Notes under the pieces: model-generated
Database searches by the model: none
What the model saw: only the letters and a program-made list of their open reading frames with translations
Told to the model about the DNA's origin: nothing
Shown: piece after piece, positions 21,456 to 28,349 of the stretch
Layout: every line of letters begins with the position of its first letter
Position numbering within the stretch: position 1 is the stretch's first letter
Translations under genes and position numbers: made by a program
Source of the DNA: Oscillospiraceae bacterium
GTDB lineage: Bacteria; Bacillota; Clostridia; Oscillospirales; Ruminococcaceae
Direction: 5' to 3'
Assembly (NCBI GenBank): GCA_022766785.1
Contig: JALEOL010000036.1
Coordinates: forward strand, 1-32,979
DNA length: 32,979 nucleotides

Positions 21456-22820
21456 ATGAAATCGATCTCATCTCTCTCCGACATCTATAATCTCGTTGTT
21501 GAAAATTATGTTCGGGAATACAACACCTCTGCCTCCGCCCGGGAGATCTGGCTTGATACGCTTGTGCCGGTGGAGATGAACGGGAATATTGTAGTACTTG
21601 CAACTGACATTGATTTCAAGCTGAATACGCTTAACGACATTTACCGCGCCCGTCTGGAGGAACAGTTTGAGAATGTCATAGGCTATCCCATAACCATTCA
21701 GTTCATCGTGCAGAGCGACATCACCCCCGGAGAGCCGCGGCAGACCCCCATGCGCAGCACCGAGGAGCTTAACACCCAGATAGACACTATCGTCAATGAC
21801 AATAAGGTTACATATACCTTTGATAACTTTATCGTCGGCCCCTCAAACAATCTGGCTTTCGCGGCGGCAAAGGCTGTATCACAGAAGCAGCACGAAAAAT
21901 ACAATCCGCTGTTTATTTACGGCGATTCCGGACTCGGAAAAACTCACCTTCTGTCAGCAATACAGAACGAAATGGAGAAAAAATACCCCGGCATAAATAT
22001 AATCTACATCTCCGCAGAGACCTTCACGAATGAGTTCCTTCACTCGATCACCGCAAACAGCACCGAGCTTTTTGACGAGAAATACCGCAATGCCGACGCC
22101 CTGCTTATCGACGATATCCAGTTCATCGCCGGCAAGGAGCAGACGGAGGAGAAATTCTTCCATATCTTCAACGAGCTGTATAAGCTGAATAAGGCAATCG
22201 TCCTCACGTCAGACCGCCCCGCAAAAGAGATAAAATCCATTTCCGACCGCTTAAAGACCAGGTTCTCGTCCGGACTTGCGGCGGACGTGCGCGCGCCTGA
22301 ATATGAAACACGGCTTGCAATTATCCAGCGCAAGGCTGAGATACTCAATTTCAAAATTCCCGACGACGTTGTGGATTTCATCGCGACAAAGCTGAAATCC
22401 AACATACGTCAGATCGAAGGCGTAGTTACCAAGATGAACGCCTTATATATGGTATCCCAGATAAAGCCCACCATAGTTGTGGCGCAGAACGTCATCAAGG
22501 ATATCGTGTCAGATCACCAGCCCATACCGATAACCGTTGACAAGATCATCAGCGAGGCGGCAAAGATCTACAGCGTGGATCCCGACGAGATACGCTCCCA
22601 GAAGCGAAACGCCCCGGTATCCTCCGCGCGGAAGGTGGCTATCTACGCTATTCAGGAGATCACAGGGCTGCCTTATGAGACGATAGGGCAGGAGTTCAGC
22701 GGAAGGGATCATTCGACTGTGGTATACGCTATCAAAAACGTTAAGGAAATGATGGCAAAGGACAGCAATTTCCGTTCCGTGGTGGAGGATCTGATCAAGA
22801 ATATCAAGGCTAATCAGTAA
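21456..22820 (+). CDS. dnaA: Chromosomal replication initiator DnaA
   Basis: It binds DnaA boxes at oriC and opens the duplex. The 454-aa protein has domain I (1-85), a short domain II linker, the AAA+ domain with Walker A GDSGLGKTH (156-164) and Walker B LLIDDIQF (217-224), and the C-terminal DNA-binding domain. The DNA-binding signature reads FSGRDHSTVVYAIKNV (about 414-429), where most bacteria have FGGRDHTTV(L/I)HA. Against E. coli, Thr435 is Ser, His439 is Tyr and Pro423 is Glu, while Arg399, Asp433 and His434 are kept. The ribosome binding site is weak (GGTGA), compatible with low expression. It starts the origin-proximal cluster dnaA-dnaN-yaaA-recF. Confidence 0.98.
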   Translation: MKSISSLSDIYNLVVENYVREYNTSASAREIWLDTLVPVEMNGNIVVLATDIDFKLNTLNDIYRARLEEQFENVIGYPITIQFIVQSDITPGEPRQTPMRSTEELNTQIDTIVNDNKVTYTFDNFIVGPSNNLAFAAAKAVSQKQHEKYNPLFIYGDSGLGKTHLLSAIQNEMEKKYPGINIIYISAETFTNEFLHSITANSTELFDEKYRNADALLIDDIQFIAGKEQTEEKFFHIFNELYKLNKAIVLTSDRPAKEIKSISDRLKTRFSSGLAADVRAPEYETRLAIIQRKAEILNFKIPDDVVDFIATKLKSNIRQIEGVVTKMNALYMVSQIKPTIVVAQNVIKDIVSDHQPIPITVDKIISEAAKIYSVDPDEIRSQKRNAPVSSARKVAIYAIQEITGLPYETIGQEFSGRDHSTVVYAIKNVKEMMAKDSNFRSVVEDLIKNIKANQ

Positions 22821-22857
22821 CATTCATTCCGGGATAAAAGGGCGGTTTTTACGCTTT

Positions 22858-23040
22858 TTCTCAACAGGTTTTTAAATTTATTCAACTGCGTGTTGAAATA
22901 AATTCTCAACATAAAAGTCTGACAACTTTTCAACAGCTCCGGAATAAAAACAAATGTGCTCTGAGATCGCTCTGAAAGACGTTTTACAGACCTTTTAACT
23001 TTTCAACCTCCCTTATTATTATTATTAAAAAAATATATAT
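22858..23040. other. oriC: Replication origin, dnaA-dnaN half with likely unwinding site
   Basis: The 265-bp gap after dnaA holds TTCTCAACA (22858-22866 and 22913-22921), TTTTCAACA (22927-22935) and TTTTCAACC (23000-23008). The last is followed by the GC step TCCC, then five TTA triplets (23013-23027), then a run of A and TATATAT. Box, GC-cluster, trinucleotide array and AT tract in this order are the layout of the Bacillus subtilis basal unwinding system, where the array is the DnaA-trio; here the trios read 3'-AAT-5' on the bottom strand. A hairpin TCCGCC-TGC-GGCGGA follows at about 23051-23065, before the dnaN ribosome binding site. Confidence 0.75.
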
Positions 23041-23085
23041 CTTGATTTTTTCCGCCTGCGGCGGATATGGAGAAAGGAAGATATT

Positions 23086-24183
23086 ATGAAGTTCATATGT
23101 AGAAAGGATATTATCCTCTCTGCCGTTCAGACGACCTCAAAGGCAGCAGCAGGAAAGTCCAGTATCCCGGCGCTTGAGGGTATACTTATGGAGCTTGAGG
23201 GAAATACCCTGACAGTGACCGGTTATGATCTTGATATAGGAATAAAGACAGCTATAGAAGTAAACGGCGTGGAAAGCGGCAATATCGTTATCAACGCCAG
23301 AATGGCGGGGGACATCATCAGAAAAATGCCCTCCGGGGATATCACCTTTGAGTGCGGCGGAAATAACGTTGCTGAGATCTCCGGCAGGGATACCAATTTC
23401 TCCGTTATGTGCATGAGCGCCGACGATTACCCCAATGTTCCGCAGGTAAATCCCGAGACCAGCTTTACCATGCCCCAGAAGCTGCTGAAAAGCATGGTGA
23501 CGCAGACCAAGTTCGCAGTTGCCACCACCGACAGCAAGCCTGCTCTCATGGGCTGCAAGTTTGAGCTTGAGGATAATATCCTGAGCGTTGCAGCAGTGGA
23601 CGGCGTGAGGATCGCTCTGCGGCAGGAACCGCTTACTTACAATAATATGAGCTTCATCGTGCCTGCAAAGACGCTGGAGGAGCTGACGCACATTCTCTCT
23701 GACGACAACGACAAAAATGTGACATTAAGCGTTGACAAAAACCAGATCAGCTTTACGGTGGACGGCTATATCATGATATCCCGGCTGCTGGACGGCGAGT
23801 TCATTCCGTATAAATCTTATTTAAAGAACACCTCCGACGTATATGCAGAGGTAAACTGCCGGGAAATGACGGATATGCTGGAGCGCACCATGCTCATTAT
23901 AAACGAGAAGAACAAGAACCCTATCCGCTGCGAGATAAAGGACAATACCATAACCATGAGCTGCACCACCGCAATTGGCAAGGTGAACGACAAGATCAGC
24001 GCAAAATATAACGGTCAGCCTCTGATCATCGGGTTCAACGCAAAATATATGCTGGACGCGTTCAAGGCATGCGATACCGACACGGTAAAGATGGTGGTAA
24101 CATCTTCTATCGCTCCTATCCTGATACTTCCGATGGAGGGAAGCGCGTTCACATATCTGGTACTGCCGATGCGCCTGAAATGA
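23086..24183 (+). CDS. dnaN: DNA polymerase III beta sliding clamp
   Basis: It forms the ring that tethers the replicase to DNA. The 365-aa protein (MKFICRKDIILSAVQTTSKA) has the three repeated clamp domains, with FVVPAKTLEEL-like sequence around 190 and the conserved C-terminal YLVLPMRLK, where family members end LI.PMR. The ATG at 23086 follows AAAGGAAG. After the stop, 178 bases without a clear terminator or RNA element precede yaaA. Identity is supported by position after dnaA and by the family sequence. Confidence 0.97.
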   Translation: MKFICRKDIILSAVQTTSKAAAGKSSIPALEGILMELEGNTLTVTGYDLDIGIKTAIEVNGVESGNIVINARMAGDIIRKMPSGDITFECGGNNVAEISGRDTNFSVMCMSADDYPNVPQVNPETSFTMPQKLLKSMVTQTKFAVATTDSKPALMGCKFELEDNILSVAAVDGVRIALRQEPLTYNNMSFIVPAKTLEELTHILSDDNDKNVTLSVDKNQISFTVDGYIMISRLLDGEFIPYKSYLKNTSDVYAEVNCREMTDMLERTMLIINEKNKNPIRCEIKDNTITMSCTTAIGKVNDKISAKYNGQPLIIGFNAKYMLDAFKACDTDTVKMVVTSSIAPILILPMEGSAFTYLVLPMRLK

Positions 24184-24361
24184 ATAGAAAGGTGGGAAAG
24201 AGCCTGCACAGCCGTGAAGGAGCTTTCCTTCCATGAATAGCGGCAAAAGAGGAAAAGACTGCTTCCGCAAAAACGGCGGCGGTTTTTTCATGTGATGATA
24301 TATTTGCAGCAGACCAACCGGCAAAATCGTATTGACAAGACACAGAAAGGAATAAAGACCA

Positions 24362-24604
24362 ATGGAAGAAATCAAAATCACCACCCCTTTTATAAAGCTC
24401 GATCAGCTTATAAAGTTTGCAGGACTTGCAGAGACCGGAGCAAAGGCAAAGATCCTCATTGAGCTGGGCGAGTTCAATGTAAACGGAGAGCTGTGCACCA
24501 AGCGCGGAAAGAAAATAAAGCCCGGTGACACCATTGAGTTCAAGGGAAAGAAGTACAAGATAGCGCTTGATGAAAACGCGGTGATCCCTGATCCTGCTGA
24601 ATGA
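24362..24604 (+). CDS. yaaA: S4-domain RNA-binding protein YaaA (RlbA)
   Basis: An 80-aa protein made almost entirely of an S4 RNA-binding domain: TPFIKLDQLIKFAGLAETG, KILIELGEFNVNGELCTKRG and KKIKPGDTIEFKGKKYKI. It occupies the conserved slot between dnaN and recF. Its stop overlaps the recF ATG (ATGA), so the two are translationally coupled. The ribosome binding site is AAAGGAA. In Bacillus this family has been linked to ribosome assembly; the role here is inferred from family membership. Confidence 0.92.
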   Translation: MEEIKITTPFIKLDQLIKFAGLAETGAKAKILIELGEFNVNGELCTKRGKKIKPGDTIEFKGKKYKIALDENAVIPDPAE

Positions 24605-25734
24605 TAATAACCAGACTGTATATCCGCAATTTCCGCAATATACGGGAAGCTGAACTTCATTTTGACGACAGGCTGAATATCTTTATCGGTAAAAACGCCC
24701 AGGGAAAGACAAATCTCATGGAGGCGATATCCGTCTGCCTGGGGGGGAGCTTCCGGCATGTGCGGTTTTCGCAGTATATCCCGGCGTCGGACAGCAATGC
24801 CGAGGTGTTTATCCGGCTGTGTTTTCGTGATGATAATAATACCGGGCGTGAAAATGTCGTTGAATATACTATAAGTAATAATAAGCTGCAGATAAAATAC
24901 AACGGGCTGAATGTCAGCGACGCCTCAAAGCTGTATGGCGTGCTGAAATACGTTGTGTTCGTGCCGGAGCATCTCAATCTGATAAAGGGCGCTCCGGAGC
25001 TTCGCCGGGCTTATCTCGACGACGTGGCGGTAATGCAGACCCAGACCCACCTGAAAAAGCTCTCAAATTACAACCGCGGACTTAAACAGCGAAACAATAT
25101 CCTTGCCTTTGCCCGTAAGGATATTTCCGCTGAGGAGCTTTCAGCGCAGCTTGCGCCGTGGAATGAGGTGCTTGCAGGCGAGGGTATCAACGTGACCTAT
25201 GGCAGGCTGAAATATTTCGTGTTTTTGCAGGAATATGCAGCGGAGATCTATTCGCGGCTTACCGAGGGCGCGGAAAGCCTGAAAATGGAATATTGCAGCT
25301 CTGTTTTTAAAACCGAGAGTATAAACTTTGATGATGTAAACTCTCTGTTTGATAAATATGTGGCGGAGCTTGAAAATAGTATCCACAACGAGATGAAGCT
25401 GCGCTATACCGCCGTTGGGGTACATCGTGATGATGTCAATTTCTACATCAACGATATGGCTGCACGGGATTTTGCTTCCCAGGGGCAGGTTCGCAGCGCG
25501 GCGCTGTCTCTGAAGCTCTCCGAGGCGGAGATGATCCGGCGCAGGAACCGCACCTGCCCGGTGGTGATACTTGACGATATTCTCAGCGAGCTTGACCATG
25601 TAAGGCGTGGGTTCGTAATTAACAATATTGATAAAAGTCAGGTGTTTATTACCTGCTGTAATATTGACGACCTTTCCTCGCTCAGCGGCGGAAAGACCTG
25701 GCACACGGAAAACGGCGTTTTTACGGAGGTGTAG
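24601..25734 (+). CDS. recF: DNA repair/recombination ATPase RecF
   Basis: RecF loads RecA at gapped DNA with RecO and RecR. The 377-aa protein has Walker A GKNAQGKTN (30-38), the ABC-type signature region ASQGQVRSAALSLKLSEAEM, and Walker B VVILDDILSELD. These occur in the family order and spacing. The ATG overlaps yaaA by four bases, and the remB start follows four bases after its stop, giving a tight yaaA-recF-remB operon. Confidence 0.96.
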   Translation: MIITRLYIRNFRNIREAELHFDDRLNIFIGKNAQGKTNLMEAISVCLGGSFRHVRFSQYIPASDSNAEVFIRLCFRDDNNTGRENVVEYTISNNKLQIKYNGLNVSDASKLYGVLKYVVFVPEHLNLIKGAPELRRAYLDDVAVMQTQTHLKKLSNYNRGLKQRNNILAFARKDISAEELSAQLAPWNEVLAGEGINVTYGRLKYFVFLQEYAAEIYSRLTEGAESLKMEYCSSVFKTESINFDDVNSLFDKYVAELENSIHNEMKLRYTAVGVHRDDVNFYINDMAARDFASQGQVRSAALSLKLSEAEMIRRRNRTCPVVILDDILSELDHVRRGFVINNIDKSQVFITCCNIDDLSSLSGGKTWHTENGVFTEV

Positions 25735-25738
25735 TGCT

Positions 25739-25984
25739 GTGTATCTGTTTCTTGGCGGAAACTCCACCGTGAAAAAGGACGATGTTATCGGCATTTTTGA
25801 TATTGAGGAATGTTCCGCGAGCCGTATCACCGCTGATTTTCTCAACGCCTGCCAGAAGCGCGGCTGCGTTGTCAGCGTATCGGAGGATATGCCAAAGGCG
25901 TTCGTGGTATGCTCGGAGCACACTTATATCACAAATGTGTCAAATATCACGCTGAACAAGCGGTGCTCGGAGAAATACACCTGA
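25739..25984 (+). CDS. remB: RemB-like protein (DUF370, YaaB)
   Basis: An 81-aa protein beginning at a GTG (25739) with GGAGG nine bases upstream, inside the end of recF. The sequence YLFLGGNSTVKKDDVIGIFD, SRITADFLNACQKRGCVVSV and PKAFVVCSEHTYITNVSNIT matches the RemA/RemB (DUF370) family. RemA regulates extracellular-matrix genes in Bacillus; remB is the paralogue located after recF, as here. It probably binds DNA or a partner, but its function is less well known. A following terminator closes the dnaN-side cluster. Confidence 0.88.
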   Translation: MYLFLGGNSTVKKDDVIGIFDIEECSASRITADFLNACQKRGCVVSVSEDMPKAFVVCSEHTYITNVSNITLNKRCSEKYT

Positions 25985-25987
25985 TGT

Positions 25988-26095
25988 AATAATACTATTT
26001 GTATTTTATATTGTGCAATATACAAATTGAATATAACAAATAAAATACTGTAGGTAAACATTAAGTAAAACATTACTATTTGTATTTTGTTATAT
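25988..26095. repeat. AT-rich palindromic intergenic sequence after remB
   Basis: ACTATTTGTATTTT occurs twice (starting about 25991 and 26076). Between the copies, ATATAACAAA(T)AAAATA lies in the opposite sense, so long imperfect hairpins can form. TATTGTGCAATA is an embedded palindrome flanked by ATTTGTA and TACAAAT. No coding content was seen. It is unrelated in sequence to the TACTAAT elements. Confidence 0.6.
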
Positions 26096-26096
26096 C

Positions 26097-26124
26097 AAAA
26101 AAACAGAGCGGCGAAAACCGCTCT
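26097..26124. terminator. Bidirectional terminator between remB and the flavoprotein gene
   Basis: The stem AGAGCGG / CCGCTCT (26105-26111 and 26118-26124) has a 6-base loop. Seven A on the left give GTTTTTTT on the minus strand, so it is strongest for the minus-strand gene, whose stop lies four bases away. The plus side has a weaker TATTTTATT. Confidence 0.87.
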
Positions 26125-26128
26125 TATT

Positions 26129-26629
26129 TTATTCCGGCAGGTCGATGTTTTCCTCGTCAACCTGGTGGCTGCGGCAGCAGAAGCTCTCGGCGGTGAGCTT
26201 TATCAGCACCATTCCGTTGAGCGCCTGCTCGCTGAATTTGTGCTCCTGCTTCACCTCGTCGTATTTGCTGATTATGGAGGTCAGCCCGGTCAGCTTCTCA
26301 ATGCCGTTGATTATCTCGACATATCCGGTGCCGGTAATGCACTCGTACATTGCTGTAACGCTGCACCGTTCCTCGTCCTTCATCACTCCTGCAAGGCAGT
26401 CGATCTCGAATGCCGCAAGGTTGTTCTTCTTTATCAGGTCTATCTTCTGACCGGTGGGCGCACTGTGAAAGTACAGCTCCAGCTGTCCGCCGTCAAGCTT
26501 ATAGCCGAAGCACATCGGGATTATGTATGGATATTCCCCGTTCATCAGCGCAAGGCGGCATACCTTTGCTTGCTTTAAGATACGCTCTATCTCTGTTATT
26601 TCTGTAATTTCCTTGTTTACGCCAGCCAA
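26129..26629 (-). CDS. Pyridoxamine 5'-phosphate oxidase-like flavoprotein (NimA-type)
   Basis: A 166-aa split-barrel FMN-binding protein. Family features are RILKQAKVCRLALMNGEYPYIIPMCFGY (the FMN-contacting region), LYFHSAPTGQKIDLIKKNNL and AAFEID, followed by GTGYVEIINGIEK. NimA-type members reduce nitroimidazoles; many others have unknown substrates, so drug inactivation should not be assumed. The start is a TTG at 26629, eight bases after a strong GGGGG ribosome binding site; no ATG fits. It follows rpsT on the same strand, with a hairpin between. Confidence 0.82.
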   Translation of the reverse strand: MAGVNKEITEITEIERILKQAKVCRLALMNGEYPYIIPMCFGYKLDGGQLELYFHSAPTGQKIDLIKKNNLAAFEIDCLAGVMKDEERCSVTAMYECITGTGYVEIINGIEKLTGLTSIISKYDEVKQEHKFSEQALNGMVLIKLTAESFCCRSHQVDEENIDLPE

Positions 26630-26675
26630 ATTTATTCCCCCTTTTTCTGCTCTTTACATCAATTTTACCCATATA

Positions 26676-26708
26676 AAACGATCACCCACACGCTTTCGCC
26701 TGTGGGTG
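26676..26708 (-). terminator. Probable terminator of rpsT
   Basis: The stem CACCCACA / TGTGGGTG spans 26683-26690 and 26701-26708, with a 10-base loop that can pair further (GGCGAAAGCG-like). On the minus strand ATCGTTTTA follows, a moderate T run. Confidence 0.65.
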
Positions 26709-26729
26709 TAGTTTTGCTTTGTTCAAGAA

Positions 26730-26975
26730 TTACGCAGAAGCGTTTGCTTTCTTTGCAAGCTGGGACTTCAGGCGGGCAGCCTTATTCTTGTGGATAAGAC
26801 CCTTGCCAGCAGCCTTGTCTACGCTTACAACCGCGGTCTTGATAACAGCAGCGTCAGCACCCTCAGCGCGTGCCTTCTTGATAACTGTCTTGAGTGCAGT
26901 CTTGGAAGCCTTGTTAGCCTCGGTCCTCTGCTTTGCGATGAGAACTCTTTTCTTTGCAGACTTGATATTCGGCAT
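26730..26975 (-). CDS. rpsT: 30S ribosomal protein S20
   Basis: A small, very basic protein that binds 16S rRNA early in 30S assembly. The 81-aa sequence MPNIKSAKKRVLIAKQRTEA, LKTVIKKARAEG, and GLIHKNKAARLKSQLAKKANA is typical bacterial S20, entirely helical and Lys/Ala-rich. The ATG at 26975 follows GGAGGTG. It has its own strong promoter (27103-27131) and a terminator, so it is monocistronic. Confidence 0.97.
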   Translation of the reverse strand: MPNIKSAKKRVLIAKQRTEANKASKTALKTVIKKARAEGADAAVIKTAVVSVDKAAGKGLIHKNKAARLKSQLAKKANASA

Positions 26976-27102
26976 TTATTTTCACCTCCATAGCTATTCG
27001 ATCGGAACACAGCCTTTACTGCGCTCTCGATTTATTTTCTTATTGGGTATCCAGCAGCATTATTTATATATTCTCATTCTGAACACCATAATAATATATT
27101 TT

Positions 27103-27131
27103 ATTATAGCATACAATTTCTGAAATTGCAA
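27103..27131 (-). promoter_or_regulatory. Promoter of rpsT
   Basis: On the minus strand TTGCAA (27126-27131), 17 bases, TATAAT (27103-27108), with extended TGC before the -10. The leader to the ATG is about 120 nt. The rest of 27109-27218 shows no clear terminator for the secreted-protein gene. Confidence 0.75.
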
Positions 27132-27218
27132 GGGGTTTTGCAATATTTTTTTTCAGAAAGCCGTACAAATCTGCGCGGATTTAATTACCTTTGTCTTGTT
27201 GATATCGCTAAAGTTCAT

Positions 27219-28106
27219 CTATAGAATAGCTTCTGTCACACAATCGACTATACCTTCTCCGTCAGCAAAATAGCTATGTCCTTCTGCAAAAAGCGTGCCG
27301 TCTTTATTGTTATAATAAAAACAGCTCTGGCGCTGGATATGAGCGTAGTTTTCCGCAGGGGGATCGTATTCTGCCACCCGGGCGCGGAGGGAGCTGATAA
27401 GCTCGGGGGTGTATATTTCGGACGGGGTTTGCTCGGGGTGGGTGAAGTTTAACTTGCCGTTGGTAAGGGTCAATGTATAGCGGTAGTCTGTTCTTATGGT
27501 ATCAATACGATAAAACAGGTCTATATTCGTTCCACACGGGAAAATATCTGACGCGCTGTCCGGTATTACCCGGAGATATACTACATGATCTGACAGGTCA
27601 AAGGCGCTGTCAAATTTCTTTATCTGAGATAGGGTGGCGTTCAGATTTTTGCCCTTATAGCCGGTGAATTTGCCATTGTTGATGAATGTTCCCTGCGGCT
27701 CTACTCTGAAAAATCCATAGGTGACGTTCAGCTTTCCGGCTTTCTCGACTATCATTGTGCCGTTGTTGTCTATATTGCTTCTGTTTTTGAGCTTTAATGT
27801 GCCGTCCGTTATCTTTATTGTGCCGCCGTTTTCAATGAATATACTGGTGCTTTGCAGCGTGAGTGAAGCGCCGTTTTTTATTTCGAGTATTCCGCCGGTT
27901 TCGATAATTATGTCCTTGTCGGTGAAGGTGGTGTTTTTGGTAATTGATATCGTACCGGGGATAGATATGTCCTCTGAAGTGGGGAGAGGTTCTATCTGCG
28001 TCCATGCAACGCCGTGCAGATATTCGTATATCGACTGTGCCGGGGCGGATATGGATAGTCCGCAAAAAAGCAATGCTGATGTGATAAGTGAAAGCAGTTT
28101 TTTCAT
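27219..28106 (-). CDS. Secreted protein with beta-solenoid-like repeats, function unknown
   Basis: A 295-aa exported protein. The signal peptide MKKLLSLITSALLFCGLSIS ends near APA-Q, with no lipobox Cys. Residues about 50-145 form imperfect repeats of short strands and turns (ISIPGTISITKNTTFTDKDI, ILEIKNGASLTLQSTSIFIE, TIKITDGTLKLKNRSNIDNN, TMIVEKAGKLNV), the pattern of a right-handed beta-helix. The C-terminal 120 residues look globular and have no recognised motif. The ribosome binding site AAGGAGGAT is strong. It is transcribed divergently from gyrB. Family unknown; an adhesin or cell-surface role is only a guess. Confidence 0.78.
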   Translation of the reverse strand: MKKLLSLITSALLFCGLSISAPAQSIYEYLHGVAWTQIEPLPTSEDISIPGTISITKNTTFTDKDIIIETGGILEIKNGASLTLQSTSIFIENGGTIKITDGTLKLKNRSNIDNNGTMIVEKAGKLNVTYGFFRVEPQGTFINNGKFTGYKGKNLNATLSQIKKFDSAFDLSDHVVYLRVIPDSASDIFPCGTNIDLFYRIDTIRTDYRYTLTLTNGKLNFTHPEQTPSEIYTPELISSLRARVAEYDPPAENYAHIQRQSCFYYNNKDGTLFAEGHSYFADGEGIVDCVTEAIL

Positions 28107-28226
28107 TGTGATCCTCCTTGGTTCTGGCTGTTTTGGTATTTATATATAATACCGGACGGCGCAATAAAAGGCTGCATATTTTACATAGATTTTTTGATTA
28201 AAGCCGCTTATTTTTTGCGGAAATAC

Positions 28227-28255
28227 TTGCAATTCCGGCGGTTTTGTGGTATACT
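28227..28255 (+). promoter_or_regulatory. Promoter of gyrB
   Basis: TTGCAA (28227-28232), 17 bases, TATACT (28250-28255), with extended TGG before the -10. The leader of about 85 nt contains a hairpin ATACCGGA...TCCGGTAT (about 28309-28328) ahead of the GGAGGG ribosome binding site. Confidence 0.72.
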
Positions 28256-28349
28256 ATATATAATATATGCGTATTGCAATATGCGGGGCTTTCACGCTCT
28301 GCGGACGATACCGGATATCCTCCGGTATGTATGGAGGGCAACTTTATTT

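Noticed and set aside
24184-24361. Possible riboswitch or small RNA in the dnaN-yaaA gap
   Set aside because: Some complementary stretches (GGAAAG...CTTTCC) exist, but I recognise no conserved RNA and there is no terminator or anti-terminator pairing.
26129-26629. Calling the Nim-like flavoprotein a nitroimidazole-resistance gene
   Set aside because: The family is broad and most members have no role in resistance; sequence alone does not support the drug claim.
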